NCBI GenBank assembly: GCA_963837265.1
Contig: CAWIMQ010000006.1
Coordinates: 62,001 to 126,000 of the forward strand
From: DATBLE01 sp963837265
GTDB taxonomy: Bacteria > Actinomycetota > Thermoleophilia > Gaiellales > Gaiellaceae
DNA: 64,000 bases
Reading direction: 5' to 3'
Shown: piece by piece, positions 1-6,499 of the stretch
Position numbering within the stretch: the first letter of the stretch is position 1
Layout: every line of letters starts with the position of its first letter
The notes under the pieces: model-generated
Database searches by the model: none
What the model was told of the DNA's origin: nothing
The model's input: the letters and a program-made list of their open reading frames with translations, nothing else
Translations under genes and position numbers: made by a program

Positions 1-215
1 GTCGCCTGGTCATGTACCGCGAGCGAGGTGTTTGTCACATTGACGCTCGCCGTTCCCTGCTGTTGCACCGGCACCGGGTTGCTCGGTGTGTTCGCGACTG
101 TCACTGACTGGGCGAGACCGGTTGCCTGTGCGATGTCGGTGCGGAACACCGTCGCCCCGAGGACGACCCCGACACCGACGAGTAGCAACGCGCCAATGAG
201 TACGCGCCGACGCAT
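1..215 (-). CDS. Membrane-anchored secreted protein, N-terminal part
   Basis: The ATG at 215-213 is preceded by GGAGG (225-221) at five bases. The visible 71 residues begin with a short Arg-rich segment, then a hydrophobic helix (about residues 5-23), then a Thr/Val/Asn/Gln-rich extracytoplasmic stretch. This is the layout of a signal-anchor or uncleaved signal peptide. The gene runs off the left edge, so no domain can be named. It is the last gene before the tRNA, on the same strand. I do not recognise a family. Confidence 0.6.
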   Translation of the reverse strand, partial: MRRRVLIGALLLVGVGVVLGATVFRTDIAQATGLAQSVTVANTPSNPVPVQQQGTASVNVTNTSLAVHDQA

Positions 216-471
216 ACGTGCCTCCTTCTCCTCTCTCCTGGACGACTCCAACGCCGTCCTCAGTGGAGCCGCGACTATCCGCCTCGTCGCCCCGCCTGTC
301 AACTAACCAGCGGAATTCGTCCTCTGGAAGACGGCGTGTCGGTCAACCTCTGTTTGGCCATAGGCGATCGCAGGGTTGTCTGGGCGGGCAAGATTCGAGG
401 TACGCACCGGGGTACGCACGCGGTGATCATTTCCGGCACGCCCGGCACGTCTGACCCGCGTAACCATGCGG

Positions 472-488
472 GCACCGCGTAGCGGTGC
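472..488 (-). terminator. Hairpin just downstream of tRNA-Arg
   Basis: A perfect 7-bp stem (GCACCGC/GCGGTGC) with a 3-base loop lies ten bases beyond the tRNA 3' end. There is no U-tract, so it may be a weak or processing-associated terminator rather than a classical intrinsic one. Bases 216-471 show no gene I can support. Confidence 0.35.
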
Positions 489-497
489 GGTGCGATT

Positions 498-570
498 TGC
501 GCCTGGCAGGAATCGAACCTGCGACCTCGCGCTCCGGAGGCGCGCGCTCTATCCCCTGAGCTACAGGCGC
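498..570 (-). tRNA. tRNA-Arg (anticodon CCG)
   Basis: Read on the minus strand it folds as a full cloverleaf. There is a 7-bp acceptor stem (GCGCCTG/CAGGCGC), a D arm with GCTC/GAGC, an anticodon stem CGCGC/GCGCG with loop CTCCGGA giving anticodon CCG, and a T arm GCAGG-TTCGAAT-CCTGC. The discriminator base is A at 498. CCA is not encoded. It decodes CGG, a common Arg codon in such GC-rich genomes. Confidence 0.95.
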
Positions 571-623
571 GTGACCGCCAGTGTAGCCCGGCCGGCGCGC
601 GTCTCGAAGAGCAGGGCCGGACG

Positions 624-636
624 GGGGTCTGACCCT
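624..636. repeat. Degenerate GGGGTCTGACCC palindrome
   Basis: The sequence GGGGTCTGACCCT lies between the tRNA and the dgcA-like gene. It is one base from a perfect palindrome and belongs to the same repeat family as the copies at 1661-1675, 1769-1783, 12617-12649 and 12730-12754. Confidence 0.5.
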
Positions 637-656
637 GCCGGCGTCCCGAGGGGCCG

Positions 657-662
657 TAGGCT
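657..662 (+). promoter_or_regulatory. -10 element for a leaderless dgcA-like mRNA
   Basis: TAGGCT lies exactly six bases before the GTG start at 669, so transcription would begin at or next to the start codon. No good -35 hexamer is visible and there is no Shine-Dalgarno, which fits a leaderless message. The same -10/6-base/start layout recurs at several genes in this window. Confidence 0.4.
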
Positions 663-668
663 ACGCGG

Positions 669-1700
669 GTGCAGCTCTCGGCCCGGATCGTCTCACTGGA
701 GCTGGCCGAGACCTTCACGATCGCGCGCGGGTCGCAGGAGGTCGCCGACGTGGTCGAGGTCGAGCTCCGCCACGACGGCGTGTCCGGCTACGGCGAGGCG
801 GCGCCGATCGACCGCTACCACGAGTCGGCCGAGTCCGCGCTCGCCTACGCCGAGGGGGTTGCGCAGGATCTCGGCGACGATCCGTTCGCGGTCGGGAAGG
901 TGATGGCGCGATTGTCGTCCGAGCAGTTCGCCGCGCGGGCCGCCGTCGACGCCGCTCTCCACGACCTGTCCGGCAAGGTCGCCGGACGTCCGGTGTGGCG
1001 CCTGCTCGGCCTCGAGCGGGTCGGGCCGCCGACCTCGTGGACGATCGGCCTGGCCGCGCCCGACGAGATGGCCGCCAAGGCTGCAGCCGCGGAGGCGAGC
1101 GGGCGGTTCAGGCGGCTGAAGCTGAAGCTGGGCGGGCGGGACGGGCTGGACGTCGAGCGAGTCCGTGCCGTCCGCGAGCTGACCGGCGTTCCGCTCCAGG
1201 TGGACGTGAACGAGTACTGGTCGCTCGAGGAGGCGCTGGACGCCCTGCCGCAGCTCGCCGCGCTCGGAGTCGAGTACTGCGAGCAGCCGCTCCCGGCGGG
1301 CTCCGAGGACGGCGTGGCGCTGAAGGCCGCGTCGCCGATCCCCGTCTACGTGGACGAGGAGTGCCACACGCTGGCCGACGTTCCGCGGTGCCTGCCGGTC
1401 GCTCACGGGATCAACATCAAGCTGGCCAAGTCCGGCGGAATCCACGAGGGCGTTCGGATGGCACACGCCGCCCGGGAGCTCGGCCTCGGCGTGATGCTGG
1501 GCTGCATGGTCGAGTCGGGCCTCGGCATCGCGGCGGGCGCGGCGATGGCGAGCCTGTGCGACCACGTCGACCTCGACGGGAACCTGCTCCTCCGCCACGA
1601 CCCGTGGGCGGGAGTGGAGCTCCTCGACGGCGTCCAGACCCCGTCCGAGGAGCCGGGCCTCGGGGTCAGGCCCCGCTACGAGACCCCGGCTGGGGCGTGA
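669..1700 (+). CDS. Enolase-superfamily racemase: N-acyl-D-Glu racemase or dipeptide epimerase (DgcA-like)
   Basis: A 343-residue member of the mandelate racemase/muconate-lactonizing subgroup. The catalytic set of the Ala-Glu epimerase-like branch is visible: a K-x-K motif (KLKLGG, about residues 150-156), metal ligands in DVNEYW (about 180), YCEQP (about 205) and VDEE (about 229), and the second general base Lys in IKLAKSGG (about 252). The enzyme should racemise the alpha-carbon of an N-acylated Glu or a dipeptide. The following gene is DUF1611/DgcN-like. In the D-glutamate catabolic pathway described for marine bacteria, DgcN acetylates D-Glu and DgcA racemises N-acetyl-D-Glu, so the pair suggests that role. 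L-Ala-D/L-Glu epimerase in peptidoglycan recycling is the alternative. The GTG start is set by the -10 six bases upstream. The last residues run through a copy of the GGGGTCAGGCCCC repeat. Confidence 0.85.
   Translation: MQLSARIVSLELAETFTIARGSQEVADVVEVELRHDGVSGYGEAAPIDRYHESAESALAYAEGVAQDLGDDPFAVGKVMARLSSEQFAARAAVDAALHDLSGKVAGRPVWRLLGLERVGPPTSWTIGLAAPDEMAAKAAAAEASGRFRRLKLKLGGRDGLDVERVRAVRELTGVPLQVDVNEYWSLEEALDALPQLAALGVEYCEQPLPAGSEDGVALKAASPIPVYVDEECHTLADVPRCLPVAHGINIKLAKSGGIHEGVRMAHAARELGLGVMLGCMVESGLGIAAGAAMASLCDHVDLDGNLLLRHDPWAGVELLDGVQTPSEEPGLGVRPRYETPAGA
1661..1675. repeat. GGGGTCAGGCCCC palindrome inside the dgcA-like 3' end
   Basis: CGGGGTCAGGCCCCG is read in frame as part of the C-terminal tail of the epimerase gene. 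It differs from the perfect form at 1769 by one base. Confidence 0.5.
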
Positions 1701-1768
1701 CGAGAGCCGCACGCCGGTGCACGAGGCGGGGCGGCCACGCGCCGGTCGCATGCGTCACACATTCGTAT

Positions 1769-1783
1769 CGGGGTCAGACCCCG
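1769..1783. repeat. Perfect CGGGGTCAGACCCCG palindrome
   Basis: A 15-base perfect palindrome around a central A sits in the 91-base gap between the dgcA-like stop and the GTG start at 1792. It is the clearest copy of the window's short repeat. It argues that the longer in-frame extension of the next gene, back to 1717, is not coding. Confidence 0.7.
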
Positions 1784-1791
1784 TTCCGAGG

Positions 1792-2820
1792 GTGCAACAG
1801 AAGCGCTACCTGATCCTCGCCGAGGGCCGGTCGGGCGACCCGCACTACGGCAAGACGATGCGCGGGGTGGTGGCCTACGGCGCCGATCCGGTGGTCGCCA
1901 TCCTCGACTCCGAGCGGACGGGGGAGGCCTACGAGGGCATCCCGATCGTCGGATCCGTCGACGAGGCGCTCGGGCTCGGGCCGACCACCGCGCTCGTCGG
2001 GGTCGCCACCCAGGGTGGACGCTTCCCGCCGGCCTGGCGGGACCTCCTGAAGGCGTGCGTGTCGCACGGGCTCGATCTGGAGAACGGCCTGCACGAATAC
2101 CTCTCCGAAGACGTCGAGCTGGTCGAGCTCGCCGAGCGCCGCGGGGTCGAGCTCCGCGACCTGCGCAGGCCGCCGCCCGGCCTGAACGTCCCCACGGGAG
2201 AGAACCTGGCGGTGGCCGCGCGCATCGTGCTCACGGTCGGTTCGGACTGTGCGATCGGGAAGATGACCGCCGCGCTCGAGCTCGACCGGGAGGCGCGGCG
2301 GCGCGGTCTGAGGTCGGTCTTCGTGCCCACCGGGCAGACGGGGATCGCGATCGCCGGCTGGGGGATCTCGGTGGACGCGGTCGTCTCCGACTTCGTCGCC
2401 GGGGCCGCCGAGCGCCTCGTCGTCGAGGGCGCCGCCCGTGGGGGCGAGCTGCTCTGGGTGGAGGGGCAGGGGGCCCTGCTCCACCCGGCGTACTCGGCCG
2501 TCACGCTCGGGCTGATGCACGGCGCCGCCCCGCACGCGTTCGTGCTCTGTCACCGCGCCGGCTCGACGGAGATCGAGGGCTACCCGGGCAACCCGCTGCG
2601 CTCGCTCGCCGAGCTGGTCGAGCTCCACGAGCGGGTCGCGCTGCCGCTGCGTCCGGCGCGGGTCGAGGCGATCGCGGTCAACACCGGCGGCCTCGGCGAG
2701 ATCGAGGCGCGGGCCGCGATCGCCGCCGCGGAAGCCGAGACCGGGCTGCCCGCCGACGATCCGGTCCGCTTCGGCCCGGCCGGGCTCGCCGACGCGCTCG
2801 TCGTCCGGGCGCCGGCTTGA
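1792..2820 (+). CDS. DUF1611-family protein, DgcN-like (D-Glu N-acetyltransferase type)
   Basis: The protein (342 residues) has the DUF1611 layout. A Rossmann-like N-terminal half carries LILAEGRSGD at the start. A P-loop-like C-terminal half carries TVGSDCAIGKMT (about residue 150) and later WVEGQGALLHPAYSAVTL. DgcN, the characterised member, N-acetylates D-glutamate so that a DgcA-type racemase can convert it to the L form. The racemase-like gene directly upstream on the same strand supports that assignment. The frame is open back to 1717, but a repeat palindrome lies at 1769-1783 and the conserved sequence starts at QKRYLILAE, so I chose GTG 1792. The stop codon overlaps the -35 of the next promoter. 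Family certain, function inferred. Confidence 0.75.
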   Translation: MQQKRYLILAEGRSGDPHYGKTMRGVVAYGADPVVAILDSERTGEAYEGIPIVGSVDEALGLGPTTALVGVATQGGRFPPAWRDLLKACVSHGLDLENGLHEYLSEDVELVELAERRGVELRDLRRPPPGLNVPTGENLAVAARIVLTVGSDCAIGKMTAALELDREARRRGLRSVFVPTGQTGIAIAGWGISVDAVVSDFVAGAAERLVVEGAARGGELLWVEGQGALLHPAYSAVTLGLMHGAAPHAFVLCHRAGSTEIEGYPGNPLRSLAELVELHERVALPLRPARVEAIAVNTGGLGEIEARAAIAAAEAETGLPADDPVRFGPAGLADALVVRAPA

Positions 2821-2845
2821 CACGAACATTTGTTCGCTCTAGCAT
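2817..2845 (+). promoter_or_regulatory. Near-consensus sigma-A promoter of the LysM gene
   Basis: TTGACA (2817-2822), a 17-base spacer and TAGCAT (2840-2845). The -35 overlaps the stop codon of the DUF1611 gene. Transcription should start near 2852, only a few bases before the ATG at 2855, so the mRNA is leaderless or nearly so. Two LexA boxes lie in the spacer and across the start. Confidence 0.75.
2823..2836. promoter_or_regulatory. LexA box 1 (SOS operator)
   Basis: CGAACATTTGTTCG matches the Gram-positive LexA consensus (CGAAC-N4-GTTCG). It fills most of the promoter spacer, where bound LexA would block RNA polymerase. Confidence 0.85.
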
Positions 2846-2847
2846 GG

Positions 2848-2861
2848 CGAACACATGTTCG
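2848..2861. promoter_or_regulatory. LexA box 2 (SOS operator over the start codon)
   Basis: CGAACACATGTTCG is a second match to the LexA consensus. It begins 11 bases after box 1 and covers the predicted transcription start. The ATG start codon (2855-2857) is inside the operator. Confidence 0.85.
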
Positions 2862-3094
2862 TCCGGGTTGCCGCGATCATCGCCTGCCTCGCGCTCGCCG
2901 TCGCCTGGGGCGCGCACCGCTCGAGCGGGGCCGGGCTCGAGCAGCTCTACGTCGTCCAACCGGGAGACACGCTCTGGGCGATCGCCTCCTCGCACTACGG
3001 CGGCGATCCGCGCGAGGGGGTGTGGCGGCTCGAGGACGAGAACCACCTCGCCGGCTCGCTCGTCACGCCGGGGCAGCGGCTGCGTCTGCCCTGA
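2855..3094 (+). CDS. SOS-induced LysM membrane protein, probable cell-division inhibitor (YneA/DivS/ChiZ type)
   Basis: A 79-residue protein with one N-terminal membrane helix (about residues 4-20) followed by a single LysM domain starting at VVQPGDTLW and ending at TPGQRLRLP. Small LysM proteins with one membrane anchor under LexA control are the DNA-damage division inhibitors of Gram-positives: YneA in Bacillus, DivS in Corynebacterium and Rv2719c/ChiZ in Mycobacterium. Those genes commonly sit beside lexA; here lexA is not in the window. The twin LexA boxes, strong promoter and leaderless start argue that it is silent until DNA damage. The LysM domain would place it in the septal wall. Function is inferred from domain plus regulation. 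Confidence 0.75.
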   Translation: MFVRVAAIIACLALAVAWGAHRSSGAGLEQLYVVQPGDTLWAIASSHYGGDPREGVWRLEDENHLAGSLVTPGQRLRLP

Positions 3095-3143
3095 CCCGGT
3101 CCCCGCGCAGCCGCCTGCCTAGACTTGGGCGGGAGCAGCTGGC

Positions 3144-4154
3144 ATGGACCTCGACGTCGTATTCCTCGGCACCGCGGGCTCGATGCCCACGGCCGACCGC
3201 GCCCCGACCGCGCTGCTCGTACGCCGCGGCGGCGAGCGGCTGCTCTTCGACTGCGCGGAGGGAACCCAGAGGCAGTTGCTGCGCTCGTCGCTCGGCCTGA
3301 TCGACCTGCGCGAGGTCTTCCTCACTCACTACCACGCCGACCACTACCTCGGGCTGCCGGGGATGCTGAAGACGTTCGCCCTGCGCGGACGCGAGGTGCC
3401 GATCACGATCTACGGCCCGCCGGGACTGACCGACCTGTTCGGGTCGCTGCGCCGCATCTTCGGGCGGCTCACGTTCCGGTACGAGCTTCAGGAGCTCCGG
3501 CCCGGCTCCACCCTCGACCGCGGTGACTACCGTCTCGAGACCTTCCCGGTCGCGCACGGCGTGTCCTCCGTCGGGTACGCGCTCGTCGAGGACGACCGGC
3601 CCGGCCGGTTCGACGTCGAGACCGCCGAGACGCTGGGCGTGCCGTTCGGCCCCGAGCGAGGGGCGCTGCAGCACGGCCAGGCGGTCACCCTCGGCGACGG
3701 GAGCGTGGTCGTGCCCGAGCAGGTGCTCGGCGACGCCCGGCCGGGCCGGACGATCGTGATCGCCGGCGACACGGCTCCGTGCCCGCCAGTGCTGGAAGCG
3801 GCGCGCGGCGCGGACCTCCTCGTCCACGAGGCGACCTTCCTCGAGGACGAACGGGAGCGCGCCCGTGAGACCGCCCACTCGACCGCGGTCGACGCAGCCG
3901 AGCTCGCACGCTCGGCCGGCGTCCGGCTGCTCGCCCTCACGCACCTCTCCACCCGTTACTTCGGACCCGAGGCGGCGCGCGAGGCGAGGGCGGTCTTCCC
4001 CGCGACGGTGGTTCCGAGGGACTTCGATATCATCGACGTCCGCTTCGAGGAGCGGGGCGGGCCGCAGCTGATCAAGGGTGGCGCGCGCCGGCGCCGCGAA
4101 GAGGCGGTCCCAGACCGGAACGGCCTTTCAGTGCGGGAGGAGAACGCGCGATGA
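3144..4154 (+). CDS. rnz: Ribonuclease Z (tRNA 3' endonuclease)
   Basis: A metallo-beta-lactamase-fold protein of 336 residues. The N-terminal strand VVFLGTAGSMPT and the zinc motif HYHADH (about residues 62-67) are diagnostic, followed by further His/Asp ligands in FPVAHGV, GDTAP and LTHLSTRY. The length fits short-form RNase Z, which cuts the 3' trailer from pre-tRNAs lacking CCA (the tRNA-Arg in this window lacks CCA). TAGACT at 3120-3125 is a possible -10. The C-terminal 30 residues are Arg-rich and not part of the core fold. The stop overlaps the next start by four bases (ATGA). Confidence 0.93.
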   Translation: MDLDVVFLGTAGSMPTADRAPTALLVRRGGERLLFDCAEGTQRQLLRSSLGLIDLREVFLTHYHADHYLGLPGMLKTFALRGREVPITIYGPPGLTDLFGSLRRIFGRLTFRYELQELRPGSTLDRGDYRLETFPVAHGVSSVGYALVEDDRPGRFDVETAETLGVPFGPERGALQHGQAVTLGDGSVVVPEQVLGDARPGRTIVIAGDTAPCPPVLEAARGADLLVHEATFLEDERERARETAHSTAVDAAELARSAGVRLLALTHLSTRYFGPEAAREARAVFPATVVPRDFDIIDVRFEERGGPQLIKGGARRRREEAVPDRNGLSVREENAR

Positions 4155-4384
4155 CGAGACTCGTACAGGTTGCCCTCGCCGAGGACGTCACGGAGGCCGA
4201 GGAGATCCAGGCGATCCTCGCGGCGGCCGGGATCGACTCCCAGCTCGAGACGGCCGTCGAGCAGCACCCGCAGGCGACCGAAGACGCGCCGCAGAAGGTC
4301 CTGGTCGAGGAGTCGTCGCTCGAGGCCGCGCAGCACGCCATCGAGGCGATGACCGGCCCGGACGAGCTGATCGCCGACGCCTGA
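4151..4384 (+). CDS. DUF2007-like small protein
   Basis: A 77-residue acidic protein translationally coupled to rnz by an ATGA overlap. The pattern of a beta-strand (RLVQVALAEDVTEAEEI), a helix (IQAILAAAGI) and a second half ending KVLVEESSLEAAQHAIEAM resembles DUF2007, a small ferredoxin-like-fold family sometimes annotated as putative signal transducing protein. There are no catalytic motifs. Its role with rnz and the rhodanese is unknown. Confidence 0.7.
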   Translation: MTRLVQVALAEDVTEAEEIQAILAAAGIDSQLETAVEQHPQATEDAPQKVLVEESSLEAAQHAIEAMTGPDELIADA

Positions 4385-4393
4385 TCGGTCCTC

Positions 4394-4780
4394 GTGGGCG
4401 GCCCGGCGACGCAGAGAGGGGTCGACTCGCTGCTCGAGGAGGCGCGCGCGAGCCTCGCCCGTCTCACCCCGGCCGAGGCGCTCGCCGCGATGCGGGACGG
4501 GGCGCTGCTCGTCGACACCAGGTCCGCCGACGAGCAGCGAGAGCAGGGCGGGGCGATTCCCGGCGCCGTGCACCATCCGCTCTCCGCGGTGCTCTGGCGC
4601 CTCGACGAGCTGCCCCGCGCGACCCCTGTGATCCTGATCTGCCGCCACGGGTACTCGTCGAGCCTCGCCGCCGCGCAGCTGCAGCAGCTCGGGTTCTCCG
4701 ACGCGGCCGACGTGATCGGCGGTGTGGAGGCCTGGCGGGCTGACGGCCTTCCACTCGCCGGCGTCCGCCAGTCCGGCTAG
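4394..4780 (+). CDS. Rhodanese-domain sulfurtransferase
   Basis: A single-domain rhodanese of 128 residues with a GTG start nine bases after the previous stop. Visible are LLVDTRSADE, then the CDC25-like H-P motif region GAVHHPLSAVLWRLDEL, and the active-site loop CRHGYSSS with the persulfide-carrying Cys at residue 83. The loop has the six-residue length typical of sulfurtransferases. The sulfur acceptor cannot be told from context. Its stop codon TAG is also the first three bases of the -10 of the pyr operon. Confidence 0.85.
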   Translation: MGGPATQRGVDSLLEEARASLARLTPAEALAAMRDGALLVDTRSADEQREQGGAIPGAVHHPLSAVLWRLDELPRATPVILICRHGYSSSLAAAQLQQLGFSDAADVIGGVEAWRADGLPLAGVRQSG

Positions 4781-4783
4781 GCT
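4778..4783 (+). promoter_or_regulatory. Candidate -10 of the pyrimidine operon
   Basis: TAGGCT predicts a start near 4790 and a leader of about 45 bases that carries the PyrR-binding hairpin and the pyrR ribosome binding site. No convincing -35 is visible. Confidence 0.4.
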
Positions 4784-4804
4784 ATCGCCGCAACGTCCTT
4801 TAAC

Positions 4805-4822
4805 CCGGTCCGGAGAGGCCGG
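4805..4822 (+). promoter_or_regulatory. PyrR-binding RNA hairpin in the pyr leader
   Basis: The RNA CCGG-UCCGGAGAGG-CCGG forms a 4-bp stem around a loop that matches the PyrR recognition consensus UCC-N-G-N-GAGG. It ends directly at the pyrR Shine-Dalgarno (AAAGGAG, 4823-4829). There is no terminator/antiterminator pair, so PyrR most likely represses translation initiation, as described for Mycobacterium smegmatis, rather than causing attenuation as in Bacillus. Confidence 0.75.
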
Positions 4823-4835
4823 AAAGGAGCCGAGG

Positions 4836-5414
4836 TTGACCGCACGTGCGCCCGCAGGCGAGCGGGTTCTGCTGGACGCGGAGGCGCTGTCGCGCACCCT
4901 TCGCCGCATGGCACACGAGATCATCGAGGGCACCGTGAGCGCCGACCGGCTCGCGTTGATCGGGATCCACACCCGGGGCGTCCCGCTCGCCCAGCGGCTC
5001 CGCCGCCTGATCCACGAGTACGCCGGCGTCGAGGTCGCGCTCGGCACCGTCGACATCACCTTCTACCGCGACGACGTCCAGGTGCGCGGCGGCGAGGCGC
5101 CGCTCCACCCGCAGCCGCTCGTCCGCGCCACCCGTCTCGACTTCCCCCTCGAAGGCCGTACCTGCGTCCTCGTCGACGACGTCCTCTACACCGGCCGGAC
5201 GATCCGGGCGGCGATCGAAGCGCTCTTCGACTACGGCCGCCCCGACCGCGTCCAGCTCGCCGTCGTCGCCGACCGTGGCCACCGCGAGCTGCCGATCCGT
5301 CCCGACTACGTCGGCAAGAACCTGCCCACCTCCCGTGGCGAGCGCGTCCAGGTGCAGCTCGTGGAGGTGGACGAGGTCGACCGCGTCGTGCTCATCCCGG
5401 AGGAGACGAAATGA
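4836..5414 (+). CDS. pyrR: PyrR bifunctional pyr regulator / uracil phosphoribosyltransferase
   Basis: A 192-residue PRTase-fold protein. The PRPP-binding loop VLVDDVLYTGRT (about 112-123) and the PyrR signature GIHTRGVPLAQRL are clear, and the C-terminal VDEVDRVVL is typical. It binds pyr mRNA when UMP is high and also makes UMP from uracil and PRPP. The frame is open upstream to 4722, but homology begins at RVLLDAEALSRT. TTG 4836 follows AAAGGAG at six bases, so TTG 4836 is the start. It leads the pyr operon and overlaps pyrB by ATGA. Its own leader contains its RNA target, implying autoregulation. Confidence 0.93.
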   Translation: MTARAPAGERVLLDAEALSRTLRRMAHEIIEGTVSADRLALIGIHTRGVPLAQRLRRLIHEYAGVEVALGTVDITFYRDDVQVRGGEAPLHPQPLVRATRLDFPLEGRTCVLVDDVLYTGRTIRAAIEALFDYGRPDRVQLAVVADRGHRELPIRPDYVGKNLPTSRGERVQVQLVEVDEVDRVVLIPEETK

Positions 5415-6499
5415 CAGATGAAGTTGAGCGCAAACGCGACAGCGAAGCTGTCGGCGTTGGCGCGAAACGATGTCGCGGCGCCGAGGGCGTCACCGACATC
5501 CACCTCGTGCGGGACGACCTGCTCCCGCCGTCCGACCAGCCGCCCAGGCGGCACCTCATCTCGATCGGCGACCTGGCCAGGGAGGACATCTCGCGCCTGC
5601 TCGCCACCGCTCGCAGCTTCGAGCGTGCGCTCGAGCGCGAGCTGAAGAAGCTCCCGACCCTGCGTGGCCGCACCGTCGTCAACCTGTTCTTCGAGTCCTC
5701 GACCCGCACCTCGTCGAGCTTCGAGCTCGCCGCAAAGCGGCTGTCCGCCGACGTCATGTCGGTCAAGTCCAGCGGGTCGTCGGTGGACAAGGGGGAGTCG
5801 CTGAAGGACACCGCGCGGACGCTGAACGCCTACGAGCCGGACGTGATCGTGATCCGCCATCCACAGATCGGCGCGCCGAACCTGGTCGCCCGGGTGACAG
5901 GCGCACACGTCGTCAACGCCGGCGACGGCAAGCACCAGCACCCGACCCAGGCCCTGCTCGACCTGTACACGATCGAGGCGAACGTCGGGCCGGCCGAAGG
6001 GCTTCACGTGGCGATCGTCGGCGACGTGCTGCACTCGCGCGTCGCCCGCTCGAACATCCAGGCGCTGACGCTGATGGGAGCGCACGTGACGCTCGTCGGG
6101 CCGCCCGCGCTGATCCCCCGCGGGATCGAGGCGATGGGCTGCGACGTCTCCACCGACATCGGCGCGATCGCGGCCGCCGACGTGGTCTACGTCCTGCGCA
6201 TGCAGCGCGAGCGGATGGACGCGGGCGCGAACTACGTCCCCAGCCTCCGCGAGTACACCGCCCGGTGGGGGGTGACGCCCGCACGGGTTCGGCCCGGTCA
6301 GAAGGTGATGCACCCGGGCCCGATGAACCGCGGCGTCGAGATCGACCCCGCCGTGGCCGACTCGGTCGACGCGCTGATCGAGACGCAGGTCCGCGCCGGG
6401 CTCGTCGTCCGGATGGCCGTCCTGTACGACCTGCTCACCCACGGCCCGGCCGAGGTGAAGGCCGAAGTTCCGACCGGGGTCGCCGAGGAGGTGGCGTAG
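5411..6499 (+). CDS. pyrB: Aspartate carbamoyltransferase catalytic chain
   Basis: Catalyses carbamoyl phosphate + L-Asp to carbamoyl-Asp, the committed step of pyrimidine synthesis. The carbamoyl-phosphate motif FFESSTRTSSSFE (about 93-105), KHQHPTQALLDLY (about 174-187) and the C-terminal MHPGPMNRGVEI are all present. The ATG overlaps the pyrR stop (ATGA). The first 30 residues form a Lys/Arg/Glu-rich extension before the usual start of homology, with noticeably less GC-biased codons. No pyrI follows, so this is the unregulated homotrimeric class typical of Gram-positives. Confidence 0.95.
   Translation: MTDEVERKRDSEAVGVGAKRCRGAEGVTDIHLVRDDLLPPSDQPPRRHLISIGDLAREDISRLLATARSFERALERELKKLPTLRGRTVVNLFFESSTRTSSSFELAAKRLSADVMSVKSSGSSVDKGESLKDTARTLNAYEPDVIVIRHPQIGAPNLVARVTGAHVVNAGDGKHQHPTQALLDLYTIEANVGPAEGLHVAIVGDVLHSRVARSNIQALTLMGAHVTLVGPPALIPRGIEAMGCDVSTDIGAIAAADVVYVLRMQRERMDAGANYVPSLREYTARWGVTPARVRPGQKVMHPGPMNRGVEIDPAVADSVDALIETQVRAGLVVRMAVLYDLLTHGPAEVKAEVPTGVAEEVA

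Noticed and set aside
216..497. Phage or integrative-element attachment site at tRNA-Arg
   Set aside because: No integrase gene and no repeat of the tRNA 3' end is visible in the window.
1769..1783. The GGGGTCAGACCCC palindromes as intrinsic terminators
   Set aside because: No U-tracts follow, and several copies lie inside coding sequence or just upstream of start codons within an operon.
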